Assembly: GCA_026393985.1 (NCBI GenBank)
Contig: JAPKZB010000087.1
Coordinates: forward strand, 18,556 to 82,555
Length of the DNA: 64,000 nucleotides
DNA from: Acidobacteriota bacterium
GTDB taxonomy: Bacteria > Acidobacteriota > Terriglobia > Bryobacterales > Bryobacteraceae
Reading direction: 5' to 3'
Positions 1-10,100 of this stretch are shown here, one piece after another. Positions within the stretch are counted from its first letter, which is position 1. Each line of letters begins with the position of its first letter. The translations under genes and the position numbers were made by a program. The notes beneath the pieces were generated by a model. It did no database searches and had not been told where the DNA came from. It saw only the letters and a program-made list of their open reading frames with translations.

Positions 1-1
1 T

Positions 2-289
2 CTGGGGCAGTCGGCGATCTCGACCGGGGACAACTTTTTTGACCTGGGGGGGCACTCGCTGCTGGCGGTGCTGCTGGTGACGCGGGTGCAGGAGGAGTTT
101 GGCATGGAGCTGTCGATGGACGATGTCTACTCGGCCGATACCACGCTGGCCAAGTTGGCGATGATTGTCGAGACGCAGCAGTTGCGCACGTATGACCCGG
201 CGGAGGTAGCGGCGGTGATTCGCGAAATTGAGACGTTGTCGGAAGAAGAGGTCCGGTTGGAAATCTCCCGCCTATGCGCGTTCTTTTAA
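2..289 (+). CDS. C-terminal end of a non-ribosomal peptide synthetase (peptidyl carrier domain), 5' partial
   Basis: The open frame runs in from the left edge, so the gene start lies outside the window. It contains the phosphopantetheine attachment motif DNFFDLGGHSLL near its visible N-terminus; the serine would carry the 4'-phosphopantetheine arm. A helical carrier fold follows, then a short acidic tail of about 35 residues. The ORF-track start at 68 lies inside the carrier domain and is not a real start. The stop overlaps the start of the next gene by 16 bases, so the two are probably translationally coupled. It could be a stand-alone carrier protein, but the motif at the very edge of a longer open frame fits the last module of an NRPS better. 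No thioesterase domain follows in the same polypeptide; one occurs in the next gene. Confidence 0.85.
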   Translation: MGQSAISTGDNFFDLGGHSLLAVLLVTRVQEEFGMELSMDDVYSADTTLAKLAMIVETQQLRTYDPAEVAAVIREIETLSEEEVRLEISRLCAFF

Positions 290-3200
290 CTTCCAATGCT
301 TCGTACGAGCCGCCGCGGGGCGGTTCGACGCGGAGCAATCTGATTTGGCTTGAGGCGCTGGCGGCGGCGGGGCATGCGGTGCGGGTGGTGTGCCCGGCGC
401 ACGACGAGGCGGGCGAGACGACGCGGCGGGGGATTGCGATTTTGCGGGTGCCGGAGTTGACGCGGCACGTGGAGCGGTTGGCGGCGGAGATCGAGACGTG
501 GAAGCCGGACTGGGTGCTGGTTTCGAGCGAGGACCTGAGCCACGTGCTGCTGCGGGAGGCGTTTCGCGTGGCGCCTGGGCGGTTGATTTTCGTGGCCCAC
601 ACGCCGCAGTTTCTGCCGTTCGGGCCGGAGAGCTGGTACCCGGACGCGGCGGCGACGGTGCTGGTGCGGCAGGCGCGGGGCGTGGTGGTGATTGGCCATC
701 ACATGGCGGGTTACGTGCGGGAGCACCTGGGGGTGCGGCCGGTGGTGATCCATCCGCCGATCTACGGGACGGCGCCGTGGCGGAGGCTGGGGCGGTTCGC
801 GAACCGCTATGTGCTGATGGTGAACCCTTGCGTCGTGAAGGGCGTGACGGTGCTGGCGAGTCTGGCGCGGCGGATGCCGCAGCTTGAGTTTGCCGCGTTG
901 GCGGGATGGGGCACGACGGCGGCGGACCGGGCGCTGCTGCGCGATTTGCCGAACGTGACGCTGCTTGAGACGGTGCCGGATATTGAAGACGTGCTGGGGC
1001 AGGCGCGGCTGCTGCTGATGCCTTCGCTTTGGTACGAGGGCTTCGGGCTGATTGCGATGGAGGCGATGCTGCGGGGCTTACCCGTGGTGGCGTCGAATTC
1101 GGGAGGCCTGGCCGAGGCGAAGGCGGGGACGGGGTATGTGATCCCGGTGCAGCCGATTACGAACTACCGGGCGGAGTTCGACGACAACCACATGCCGCGG
1201 CCCGTGGACGTGGAGCAGGACCTGACGCTGTGGATGGCGGCGATTGCGGAGCTGACCACGAACGAGACGGCGTGGGAGGCCGAGGCGGCGCGGTCGCGGA
1301 CGGCGGCCGAGCGGTTTGTGGGGGCGCTCGATGCGCGGGATCTGGAGCGGTATTTGCAGTCGCGGCGGAAGCTGCGGGTGCTGTTGGCGCATAACTCGCT
1401 TTACTATCCGTCGGCGGGGGGCGGGGACAAGTCGAACCGGCTGCTGATGGAGGCGCTGGCGGCGCGGGGGCATCAGGTGCGGGTGGTGACGCGGGTGGAG
1501 TCGTTTGGCGAGGCGGACCACGCTGCGTATTTAGAGGCGCTGGCGTTGCGGGGGGTGAGCCCGGCGGTGGGGGAGAGTGAAGTTAGCTTTTCGCTGCGCG
1601 GCGTCGACGTACGGACGTTGACGCGGAGTCCGTTGTGGCGCCCTTACTTCCAACAGCAGATTGACGATCTTGATCCGGACGTGATTGTGACGTCGACGGA
1701 TGACCCGGCGCAGCTGTTGTTTGACCTGGCGGTGCGGACGCCGCGGGCGCGCGTGGTGTATCTAATCCGGGCGACGATTGCGGTGCCGTTTGGGCCGGAT
1801 AGCTCCGGGGTGAATGCGGAGCGGACGCAGTGGTTGGCGCAGGCGGACGGGGTGGTGGGGGTGTCGCACTACGTGGCGGGTTATGCGCGGGAGCATGGGG
1901 GATTGACGCAGGCGATTCACGTACCGATTTCGCTGCTCGAGCCGGGGCCGGCGCCGTTGTTGGGCCGGTTCGATAACCCGTATGTGCTGATGGTGAACCC
2001 GTGCGCGGTGAAGGGAATTGCGATTTTGCTGGGGCTGGCGGACGCGATGCCGGAGGTGACCTTCGGGGCGGTGGCTTCGTGGGGCACGACGCAGGAGGAC
2101 CTGGCGGAGCTGGCCAAGCGGCCGAACATCCGGCTGCTGCCGCGGACCGACAACATTGACGAGCTGCTCGCGCAGGCGCGGGTGACGCTGGTGCCTTCGG
2201 TGTGGGCGGAGGCGCGGAGCCGGATGGTGCTCGAGAGCCTGTCGCGGGGCGTGCCGGTGTTGGGCGCCAACGTGGGCGGGCTGCACGAGGCGATGCTGGG
2301 CGTGCCGTATCTGCTGCCGGTGAACCCGGTGACGACGTACCGGGGTACGGTGGACGAGCACATGGTGCCGGTGGCGGAGGTGCCGCCGCAGAATCTGGAG
2401 CCTTGGATGGAGGCTCTGCGGCGGTTGACGACGGACCGGCGGCATTGGGAGAAGCTCTCGGCGTTGTCGCGCGAGAAGGCGCTCGCCTACATGGAGAACC
2501 TGACCGTGCTGCCGTTTGAGGCTTACTGCGAGAGTTTGCAGCATGTGGACAAGCGCGGGGTGGCGGCGCGGGGCCCGGAGGCGGGGCCGCTGGTGGGGCT
2601 GAGCCCGGATCGGCGGCGGCTGCTGGAGCTGCGGCTGCGGGAGCGGGCGGCGTGGATGCCGGTGGTGCCGGCGAGCGGGCGGCGGGTGTTTTGCTTTCCG
2701 TGGGCGGGGGCGGGGCCGCTGGCTTACCGCGGGTGGCAGGAGCGGCTGGGGGCGGAGTTCGCCGTGATCCCGATCCGGCTGCCGCAGCGGGAGTGGGCCG
2801 GGATTGATGAGTTAGTCGAGCAGTTGGCGCGGCAGGTGAAGCCGCTGCTGACGGCGGACGCGGTGTTTTTCGGGCATTCCATGGGGGCGGGGCTGGCGTT
2901 TGAAGTCGCGCGGCGGGTGGCGCCGGGGCGGCTGGTGGTTTCGGCGGCGCGGGCGCCGAAGTTTCGGATCGGCTACGTACCGCCGGCGGAGCCGAGCGAC
3001 GCCGAGTTGCTTGCGCAGTTGGAGCGGCTGGGGGGTGCGCCGAAGGAGCGGCTGGAGGCGCTGCTGCCGGCTTTCCGGCGGGATACGCGGCTGTTCCGGC
3101 GGTGGGTGTACGCGCCGGGCGAGCCGTTGGCGATGCCGGTGGTGGCGCTGGGCGGGGAGGAAGATCCGCAGGTGACGGCGGAGCATCTGGCGCCGTGGGC

Positions 3201-3309
3201 CGAGGTGACGACGGCGGCCTTTGCGCTGCGGACGTTCGCCGGGGGGCACTTTTACTTCCAGACCGGCAGCGCGTTTTTCGGCGAGCTGGCGGCGATGCTC
3301 CGCGACTAG
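274..3309 (+). CDS. Tandem glycosyltransferase (two GT4-like domains) fused to a type II thioesterase
   Basis: This 1011-residue protein has three parts. Residues about 1-365 and 366-765 are two homologous GT-B glycosyltransferase halves. They share a repeated YVLMVNPC...KG segment and a WGTT motif, and each keeps an EX7E signature (near residues 254 and 645). Residues about 800-1011 form an alpha/beta-hydrolase thioesterase like the type II editing enzymes of NRPS clusters: FPWAGAGP start, GHSMG nucleophile elbow near 866, an aspartate in GGEEDP near 963 and a histidine in GGHFYF near 991. The ATG overlaps the NRPS stop, so the protein belongs to that biosynthetic cluster. Inference: it glycosylates a peptide product and removes misprimed groups from carrier domains. 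The substrates are unknown. All three domains keep their recognisable catalytic residues. Confidence 0.85.
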   Translation: MRVLLTSNASYEPPRGGSTRSNLIWLEALAAAGHAVRVVCPAHDEAGETTRRGIAILRVPELTRHVERLAAEIETWKPDWVLVSSEDLSHVLLREAFRVAPGRLIFVAHTPQFLPFGPESWYPDAAATVLVRQARGVVVIGHHMAGYVREHLGVRPVVIHPPIYGTAPWRRLGRFANRYVLMVNPCVVKGVTVLASLARRMPQLEFAALAGWGTTAADRALLRDLPNVTLLETVPDIEDVLGQARLLLMPSLWYEGFGLIAMEAMLRGLPVVASNSGGLAEAKAGTGYVIPVQPITNYRAEFDDNHMPRPVDVEQDLTLWMAAIAELTTNETAWEAEAARSRTAAERFVGALDARDLERYLQSRRKLRVLLAHNSLYYPSAGGGDKSNRLLMEALAARGHQVRVVTRVESFGEADHAAYLEALALRGVSPAVGESEVSFSLRGVDVRTLTRSPLWRPYFQQQIDDLDPDVIVTSTDDPAQLLFDLAVRTPRARVVYLIRATIAVPFGPDSSGVNAERTQWLAQADGVVGVSHYVAGYAREHGGLTQAIHVPISLLEPGPAPLLGRFDNPYVLMVNPCAVKGIAILLGLADAMPEVTFGAVASWGTTQEDLAELAKRPNIRLLPRTDNIDELLAQARVTLVPSVWAEARSRMVLESLSRGVPVLGANVGGLHEAMLGVPYLLPVNPVTTYRGTVDEHMVPVAEVPPQNLEPWMEALRRLTTDRRHWEKLSALSREKALAYMENLTVLPFEAYCESLQHVDKRGVAARGPEAGPLVGLSPDRRRLLELRLRERAAWMPVVPASGRRVFCFPWAGAGPLAYRGWQERLGAEFAVIPIRLPQREWAGIDELVEQLARQVKPLLTADAVFFGHSMGAGLAFEVARRVAPGRLVVSAARAPKFRIGYVPPAEPSDAELLAQLERLGGAPKERLEALLPAFRRDTRLFRRWVYAPGEPLAMPVVALGGEEDPQVTAEHLAPWAEVTTAAFALRTFAGGHFYFQTGSAFFGELAAMLRD

Positions 3310-3326
3310 TGATAGGCTGAGGCGAG

Positions 3327-4721
3327 ATGCTGGCGCTGTTGCCAATGCTGCTGTGGACCGGGCCCGAGGTCACGCTGCTGGGCGGACCGTCGCGGGATGG
3401 GCGCGTGCTGTCGAACGTGCAGGCGCCGTCGCGGGACCTCGTGCTGTATGACGTGGCGGCGAAGCAGGCGCGGACGGTGGCGGCGGCCGAGGGGGGCGAG
3501 TACGCCTACTTTTCGATTGTCTCGGCCGATGGGAAGCGGGTGGCGTATGCGTGGAAGAACCGGGAGGGCTTCTATGAGCTGCGCGTGGACGGGCGGACGG
3601 TGTACCGGAACGAGGAAGCGGGCTTCGTGCAGCCGTGCGCGTGGAGCCCGGACGGCCAGGCCGTATTGACGCTGCTGTTCCGGCGGGACAATACGAGCCA
3701 GATTGCGATGGTGCCGCTCGCGGGGGGCTTGCCGCGGGTGCTGAAGTCGCTGGCGTGGGTGTATCCGAAGCGGATGGATCTGTCGGCGAATGGGAAATGG
3801 ATCGTGTATGACACGCTGGCGGGCGGGGAGCGGCGGTTGTATGTGCTGGCGGCGGACGGGTCGGGGGAGCGGATGGTGGGGGAGGGGGTGTTTCCGCTGT
3901 GGCGGGCGGACGGGCGGCGGGTGGTGTACGCGGTGGGCGAGGATTTGTGGGAGTTGACGGTGGAGACCGGGGCGCGGCGGCGGCTGCGGGAGGGATTGGG
4001 GCGGTTTCTGCCGCTGGGGATGACCGCCGGGGACGTGCTGGTGTACGGGGTGCGGGCGGGCGGCACGGAGGTCTACTACGGGGCGCGGCAGCGGGCTTCG
4101 CTGCGGTTTCCGGGGCGGAACGCGGCGCCGGCGTGGAGCCGGGACGGGAAGTGGCTGGCGTTCGTCTCGCGGCGGGGGGAGGAGAATTTCGGCGAGGAGG
4201 CGCGGGTGCTGGTGGTGCGCGAGATGGCGTCGACCGTGGAGCGGGAGATTGACCCGGGCCTGGCGCTGGTGGACGCGCCGGCGTGGAGCGGGGACGGGCG
4301 GCGGCTGCTGGTGCGGGGGGCGGACCGGCAGGGCCGAGCGGGCGTGTTTGTGGTGGACGTGGCGACGGGGAAGGTGACGCCGGTGGAGCGGGAGGCGGGC
4401 TTTGAGCCAGGGCTGTTCCGGGCGGCGTGGGGGGAGGGCGATACGATCTGGGTGCAGCGCGGGACGGAGCTGCGCAACGGGGAGCGGGTTTACCGGGAGG
4501 TGCGGGCGTTTGCCGTGCAGGGGAAGCGGCTGGCGGTGCTCTATAGCAATGGGCGGCTGGAGGTGGATGGCGAGGAGCGGGGGACGAGCAGTGCGCGGGA
4601 GATTGTCTGGCGGGGAGAGAAGCTGGTGGGCGGCGGGGCGTATGATGCGAGCGGGGAGCGGGAGGCGTGGACGGAGTCGGACGCGCGGAACGAGATCTGG
4701 CAATGGGAGCTGCCGCGATGA
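3327..4721 (+). CDS. PD40/TolB-type beta-propeller protein, probably exported
   Basis: The 464-residue protein begins with a short hydrophobic segment (LALLPMLLW). It then repeats a WSPDG / WSRDGKWLAF / WSGDGRRL pattern about every 45-60 residues, which is the mark of WD40-like TolB (PD40) blades. Such proteins bind partners or ligands in the periplasm and have no catalytic residues that can be read. GAGG a few bases before the ATG is a plausible ribosome binding site. The gene lies 17 bases after the NRPS-linked fusion and overlaps the next gene by four bases (ATGA), so it heads a three-gene operon with the peroxidase and the TPR protein. Its role in that operon is unknown. Confidence 0.7.
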   Translation: MLALLPMLLWTGPEVTLLGGPSRDGRVLSNVQAPSRDLVLYDVAAKQARTVAAAEGGEYAYFSIVSADGKRVAYAWKNREGFYELRVDGRTVYRNEEAGFVQPCAWSPDGQAVLTLLFRRDNTSQIAMVPLAGGLPRVLKSLAWVYPKRMDLSANGKWIVYDTLAGGERRLYVLAADGSGERMVGEGVFPLWRADGRRVVYAVGEDLWELTVETGARRRLREGLGRFLPLGMTAGDVLVYGVRAGGTEVYYGARQRASLRFPGRNAAPAWSRDGKWLAFVSRRGEENFGEEARVLVVREMASTVEREIDPGLALVDAPAWSGDGRRLLVRGADRQGRAGVFVVDVATGKVTPVEREAGFEPGLFRAAWGEGDTIWVQRGTELRNGERVYREVRAFAVQGKRLAVLYSNGRLEVDGEERGTSSAREIVWRGEKLVGGGAYDASGEREAWTESDARNEIWQWELPR

Positions 4722-5587
4722 GCGCGTGGTGGCTGGCGGCGATTGTGACGGTGCCGTTGGGATTGGATCAACTGATTCCGGCGCCGGCGGAGAACCCGCT
4801 CGAGCCGGGGCGCGTGAAGCGGGGGCGGGAGCTGTTCTTCGATAAGCGATTGTCGAGGGACGGGACGGTGGCTTGCGCGACGTGCCATGATCCGGCGCGG
4901 GGGTTTGCCGATGGCGCGGCGCGGGCGGTGGGGATTGGCGGGCAGGTGGGGCCGCGGCGGAGCCCGCGGATTGTGAACCGGGCGTATGGGAAGACGTTTT
5001 TCTGGGACGGGCGGGCGGCGACGCTCGAAGAGCAGGTGGTGCAGCCGATTGCGAATCCGGTTGAGATGGGGATGCGGGTGGAGGACGCCGCGGCGCGCGT
5101 GGGGTTGACGCGGGAGGAACTGGTACGGTCGCTGGCGAGTTACGTGCGGACGATTCTGGCGGGGGATAGCCCGTATGACCGGTTTATCGCCGGGGACCGG
5201 GGGGCGTTGACGGCGGAGCAGCAGGCGGGATTGAAGCTGTTCCGGGGCAAGGCGAACTGCGTGGCGTGCCATTTGGGTCCGAATCTGACGGATGAGGAGT
5301 TTCACGCAACGGGGCCGGTGGGGGCGGACCCGGGGCGCTTCGAGGTGACGCGGCGGGAGGGGGACCGGGGGGCGTTCAAGACGCCGTCGCTGCGGCAGGT
5401 GGCCGAGACACCGCCGTATTTGCACGACGGGTCGAAGGCGAGCTTGGAGGAGGTGGTCGAGTTTTATGACCAGGGGAAGGGAAGCGACCCGGAGATCCGG
5501 CCGCTGGGGTTGACGGCGGAGGAGAAGCGGCAGTTGGTGGCGCTGCTGCGGGCGTTTACGGGACGGGTGCAGGAGGGGTGGCCGTGA
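4718..5587 (+). CDS. Di-heme cytochrome c peroxidase (CCP/MauG family)
   Basis: Two c-type heme motifs are visible, CATCHDPARGF near residue 52 and CVACHLGPNL near residue 180, as expected for bacterial di-heme peroxidases that reduce hydrogen peroxide or modify proteins in the periplasm. Other family marks are FFDKRLSRDGTVAC before heme 1 and KTPSLRQV...PYLHDGS before the C-terminus. I chose the ATG at 4718 (ATGA overlap with the upstream stop) over the ORF-track start at 4667. It gives a 289-residue protein whose first 20 residues form a hydrophobic export signal. The protein is somewhat shorter than the roughly 320-350 residues of typical members. The next gene overlaps it by four bases. 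A multiheme cytochrome lies on the opposite strand nearby, but a functional link is only a guess. Confidence 0.88.
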   Translation: MSAWWLAAIVTVPLGLDQLIPAPAENPLEPGRVKRGRELFFDKRLSRDGTVACATCHDPARGFADGAARAVGIGGQVGPRRSPRIVNRAYGKTFFWDGRAATLEEQVVQPIANPVEMGMRVEDAAARVGLTREELVRSLASYVRTILAGDSPYDRFIAGDRGALTAEQQAGLKLFRGKANCVACHLGPNLTDEEFHATGPVGADPGRFEVTRREGDRGAFKTPSLRQVAETPPYLHDGSKASLEEVVEFYDQGKGSDPEIRPLGLTAEEKRQLVALLRAFTGRVQEGWP

Positions 5588-6339
5588 TTGGGCTGCTGCT
5601 GGCCTTTCAGTTGTGGCAGCCGGTGGATTGGCGGGCGCTTCTGCCGCTGTACGAGGCGCGGGCGACGAATGAAGCGGGGGTGCGGGATCTCTCGCTGTTT
5701 CTGCTGCGCGAGCAGCAGTGGGCGCTGGCGGAGCCTTGGGTGCGGCGGCTGGACGATGCCGAGATGCTGGCCGATTGCCTGGCGGCGATGGGGCGGAATG
5801 CGGAGGCCGAGGCGGAGTATGCCAAGGCGCCTTCGACGCGGGCGCTGGCGCGGCGGACGGAGTTGACGGGGGATCCGCAATATCTGGAGCAGGCGGTGCG
5901 GCGGGAGCGGAAGCCGGGCTACCTGAACGATCTGGCGCTGCTGCTCAAGGGTTCGGCGCGGGCCGAGGGGCTGCTGCGGGAGGCGCTGGCGGCGCAGGAG
6001 AAGACGCTGGGGCCGCTTCATCCCGAGGTGGGGACGACGCTGAACAATCTGGGCAGTGAGCTGTTTGCGCAGGGCAAGCTGGGCGAGGCGGAGGCGGTGC
6101 AGCGGCGGAGCCTGCGGGTGCTCGAGACGGCGCTGGGGCCGCGGCATGTGCGGACGGGGTTGGGGGCGAGCAACCTGGCGGATGTGCTGGCGGCGGTGGG
6201 GAAGCCGGCCGGAGCCCACTATGAGCAGGCGTGGCGGATTTTCAACGCGCAGCTGGGACCGCGGCACCCCTGGACCGTAGAAGCGGCAGCAGCGGCTTCC
6301 GCGGCGCGTACACCCCAATCCAATGGTTTGAAAAAGTAA
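5584..6339 (+). CDS. TPR-repeat protein (kinesin-light-chain-like repeats)
   Basis: The 251-residue protein has tetratricopeptide repeats in its second half, with the pattern LHPEVGTTLNNLG and LGPRHPWTVEA typical of TPR_10/TPR_12 scaffolds that mediate protein contacts. The GTG at 5584 is preferred to the upstream GTG at 5578: AGGAGG at 5571-5576 sits 7 bases before 5584 but only 1 base before 5578, and GTGA overlaps the peroxidase stop. The last 98 bases overlap the 3' end of the convergent cytochrome gene, and both reading frames look like real protein in the overlap. No enzyme function can be assigned. Confidence 0.75.
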   Translation: MIGLLLAFQLWQPVDWRALLPLYEARATNEAGVRDLSLFLLREQQWALAEPWVRRLDDAEMLADCLAAMGRNAEAEAEYAKAPSTRALARRTELTGDPQYLEQAVRRERKPGYLNDLALLLKGSARAEGLLREALAAQEKTLGPLHPEVGTTLNNLGSELFAQGKLGEAEAVQRRSLRVLETALGPRHVRTGLGASNLADVLAAVGKPAGAHYEQAWRIFNAQLGPRHPWTVEAAAAASAARTPQSNGLKK

Positions 6340-7120
6340 GCTGGGGGCTGGCGGCGACCTTGGGCATGTGGCAGGACTCGCAGGCTTGGCCGGCGGGGAG
6401 CTTCGTCGTGTGGCGCACGGCGGGGTGACAGTTGGCGCAGGTGGATTTTGCTTCGCCCGAGTGAGCGTCGTGGCAGGTGGTACAGCTCAGGGCGCCTTTC
6501 TGAAAGCAGGCGCTTTGGGAGAGGGAGACGGGTTGGTGGCGGACGTTCCAGGGGTCCTGCCAGTTGATGTCTTCGCCGGGTTTGGGGGGCTGGCGGTGGC
6601 AAGAGCCGCAGAGGTCGTTGAGGCCGGCGGGGTTGAGGATTTTGGGGTTGAGGAGTTGGCTGTGCTGGGCGCCGGGCCCGTGGCAGGCTTCGCACTGGAC
6701 GCCGTGCTCGGCGGGTTCGACGCCCTTTTCGGGGGTGAAGCGGAGGGCGCCGGTGGAGTGGCACTGGAAGCAGCGGAGGATCTGGGCGCCGGGATCGAAG
6801 ACGCGGTATTTGACGCCTTGCGGGGTGGTGTGGCCGGGGGTGAGGGCTTTGGAGTTGGGGGTGGTGTACTGCGACAGGCCGTGTTCGAGGTAGTGGTCGG
6901 GGTCGAGGCGGGAGACGGGGGTGGTGGCCTGGCGACCGGCGCCGAACAGCCAGAGGTCGTTGCGGCGGGAGAGGGCATAAGAATGGGCCGAGCTTTTCTG
7001 CGCGGCCCATTGGGGTTGATGACATTTGGCACAGGCCGCCGAGCCGGTGAACTGGGCGGCGGCCGGTACGAGAAACAGGCTAGAAAATAATGCGGCCTGA
7101 ATACTGAAGCTGACGGCCAA
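6242..7120 (-). CDS. Heptaheme c-type cytochrome family protein
   Basis: Seven CxxCH heme-attachment motifs can be counted: CAKCH, CFQCH, CEACH, CGSCH, CTTCH, CANCH and CESCH. A signal peptide (SFSIQAALFSSLFLVPAAAQ) points to periplasmic export, and the protein is likely to carry electrons. I prefer the TTG at 7120 to the ORF-track GTG at 7132, because GGAGG lies five bases before the TTG and would otherwise fall inside the coding region. With either start the gene begins inside the last codons of the TonB receptor, so the pair may be translationally coupled. The C-terminus (SNHWIGVYAP then a short tail) overlaps the end of the convergent TPR gene. The family is widespread in Acidobacteria; redox partners cannot be named from sequence. 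Confidence 0.85.
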   Translation of the reverse strand: MAVSFSIQAALFSSLFLVPAAAQFTGSAACAKCHQPQWAAQKSSAHSYALSRRNDLWLFGAGRQATTPVSRLDPDHYLEHGLSQYTTPNSKALTPGHTTPQGVKYRVFDPGAQILRCFQCHSTGALRFTPEKGVEPAEHGVQCEACHGPGAQHSQLLNPKILNPAGLNDLCGSCHRQPPKPGEDINWQDPWNVRHQPVSLSQSACFQKGALSCTTCHDAHSGEAKSTCANCHPAVRHTTKLPAGQACESCHMPKVAASPQLTFSNHWIGVYAPRKPLLPLLRSRGAAVPAAR

Positions 7121-10100
7121 AGAATCCTCCACGCTGGGTGACGACGCGACCGAAGGTGGGCGAGTTCACGTTGAGATCCGGGTCGGACCCGAAGAAGCTA
7201 TTGGCCACATTGTACGCCTCCATGCGGAGTTCAAACTTCACCTTTTCGGTGATGGGGAACTCTTTGGCGAGCGTGGCATCGAGGTTGAGCGTGTTCGGGC
7301 CGACCAGTTTCGGATACTGGAAGGGGTTCGACCGGCGGGTGAAGGCCGGCAGGATGGCGAACTTCGAGGTGTCGAACCAGCGGCTGCGGGTTGGATTCTC
7401 GATGGTCGGGTCGCCGCTGGCGAGTAGGCCACCGAAGCGGAGGAAGAGACCCGTGTTGTAGGTGAACAGCGGGGCTACGGACCATCCGCCGAAGGCGAGG
7501 TCGACGGCCTTGGGCGCGCTGGCCATGAAGCGGCGGCCTTTGCCGAAGGGGAGTTCGTAGATGGCGGCGCCGGTGAGCCGGTGTCGGGCGTTGCGCGCCG
7601 GCTGGAAGGTGAGGGTGCGGGTGAAGTAGTCCTGCTCGTCGTAGAACTCTTCGTTGCGTTCGCGGTTGTAGTTGTAGCCGATGGTGAAGTTGAAGCCATT
7701 AGCGAAGGGCCGCTGGAACTGCATCTGGAGCGAGCGGTAGTAGTTGCGCGCGCCGGCGTTCAGGGTTTCGTTGAGGTCGCCGTACTGCGGGTAGGGGCGC
7801 AGGAGCTGGCTGACCGGAAGGTTCGCCTGGGTGCGGAGCTGGCCGGGGAACTTATCGGCGCCGAGCACGTTGAAGAACGGGTTGGGAACCGATTGGGTGA
7901 CGGCGGTTTTGACGTTGTAGCCGATGCGGGGGTCGATTTGGTTGAGGTTGTAGGTGTAGGGCTGGTTCCGTCCGGTGTTCATGAAGAACGTGATGTCGGC
8001 GAGGATCTGGCCGGGGAGTTGCCGCTGCAGCGAGACGTTGAAGCGGTAGTTGACGCCGGGGGTGAAGTCCTGCTGATACCAGGTGGCGGGGGCGCCGAGG
8101 TTGGTGTAGCGGCCGAGGGTTTTGCCGCTGACGGGAACGAGGCCTCCGGGGAAGGGGTTCGACAGGCGCTGCTGCGGGACGCCCTGGATTTCGGCGATCG
8201 AGTTGCTGGTGGCGTCGAAGCCGGGCAGCGGGACGGAGCCGAGAATGTTGAGGCCGTCGGTGAGGGTGGCCGGAACGATGTAGCGGGCCCAGCCGATGCG
8301 GAGGGCCGATTTATCGTTAATGCGGTAGGCGATGCCGGCGCGGGGCATGAGGAGCGTCCTGGGGGCGTTCCAGCTGCCGCGATTGTTCGAATCGGTGAAG
8401 ACCCAGGCGCCGTTGTAGATGGGGGCGGCGGTGCGGAGGGCGGAGACGGCGGCGGGCATGCGGGGAGCGTTGGCGCCCTGGAACTCGGGGATGGGACTGG
8501 TGAGGTCGAGGAAGCGGGAGAAGCGGTCTTCGGGGTCGGTCATCGGTCCGAAGTATTCGTAGCGGATGCCGAGGTTGAGGGTGATGCGCTGGGTGAGTTT
8601 GTAGTCGTCCTGCACGAAGAGCGAGTAGAAGTTGACCTGAGGGCGCTGGATTGGAATGGAACTGAAGTTGGAAGATCCATTCATGGCGCCGAGCAGCATG
8701 GTGGCCCAGCCGTCGCCGGAGAGGTTGACGTTGGGGTTCAGGAATGTGTTCGCCGTGACGGCGGGAACGAAGCTGAAGACGGGCGGCCGGGGCCGGGAGG
8801 CGACCACGTTTTCGCGGCGGTACTCGCCGCCGAACTTGACGTAGTGGCTGCCGATGTTCTTAGACATCTTGGCTTCGACGTTCCAGGATTTCGGCTCCTG
8901 ATACCAGTAACCGGTGCGGCCGAGGGTGGTGTTGGAGCCCTGGGTGACGTTGACGCCGGGGTAGTAGATATCGGGCAGGCCGCCGAGGTAGGGCTTGTAC
9001 CAGGCGTTGCCGGGCCAGAACTTATCGAGGTCAGACTCTTTGAGGGTGGCCGAGGGGACGCCGAAGGAGTCGACGATGGCGTTCGAGGCGCCGCGGATGT
9101 TGAGCACGGTGCTGGAGTTCAGGGCGTAGACCATGTCGCCCGAGAAGCTGAGCGAGTGGCGCTTGGAGCCATCCGGGGGTTGGGCCTTGGAGCCGCCGGT
9201 GTAGTCGTCCTGTGCGGTGAAGGTGCGGAACTGGTTATAGCGGCCGAAGAATTTGAGTTTGTCGGTGGCGTTGTAGTCGACGCGGTCGCTGAGGTTCCAG
9301 TAGCGGAAGCGGTTGGCGAAGCCGGCGATGAAGTTATTGACCTGCGTGGGGCCGGTACCGGGGCCATTGGGTTTCCAGAGGTCGTTCATGATGATACGGG
9401 AAGTCGGGTCAATGCGATTAGCCGGAATCACGTTGCCGGCAAAGGGCATGCGGCTGGCGACGCCGTTGGTGACGGTGGTGGTGTAGGGGTCGAAGATGGT
9501 CCGCTGGGCGCCGGCCGTGTTGAGCGACCGGGAGAAGTCGCCGGTGCGTTCGAGATCGGTGGGCAGGGTGTTGAAGGTGCTGCGCGGCTCAATGGTGCGC
9601 CAACCTTCGTAGGAGACGAAATTGAAGAGTTTGTTCTTCTTGATGGGGCTGCCGAGGGTGGCGCCCCAGGTGTTCTGCCGCGTGAGGTTGGCGCGTTGTG
9701 TGATGCGGTCGGCGAGCGCGTTCAAGGCAGGGTTGCGGCCGAGATAGTAGGCGGTGCCGTGATAGTTGTTCGTGCCGGACTTCATCGAAACGCTCAGCAC
9801 GCCGCCGGCGGAGTGGCCGAATTCGGCGTCAACGGCGTTCTGCTGGAGGTTGACCTCCTGCACGGCGTCCATGGGGGGCGTGTAGGAGGACTTCTGGCCG
9901 GTCATGGACGGGGAGCCGTCGAGAATGATGTCGTTTTTGGTACTGGTGTTGCCGCCGACGTCGAACTGGGAAGCGGCCCAGTGGTGGAAGGGGCTCTGTT
10001 CGGTGGAGGAGCGGATGACGGTGGCCGGGTTCAGGCTGACCAACAGGAAGGGGTTCCGATGGATGATCGGGAGGTTGTTGGTCATCTTGGTGTCGAGGGT

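Noticed and set aside
1583-3373. 596-residue ORF on the - strand opposite the glycosyltransferase/thioesterase gene
   Set aside because: Pro/Ala/Arg/Ser-rich low-complexity translation with no motif; antisense shadow of GC-rich codons.
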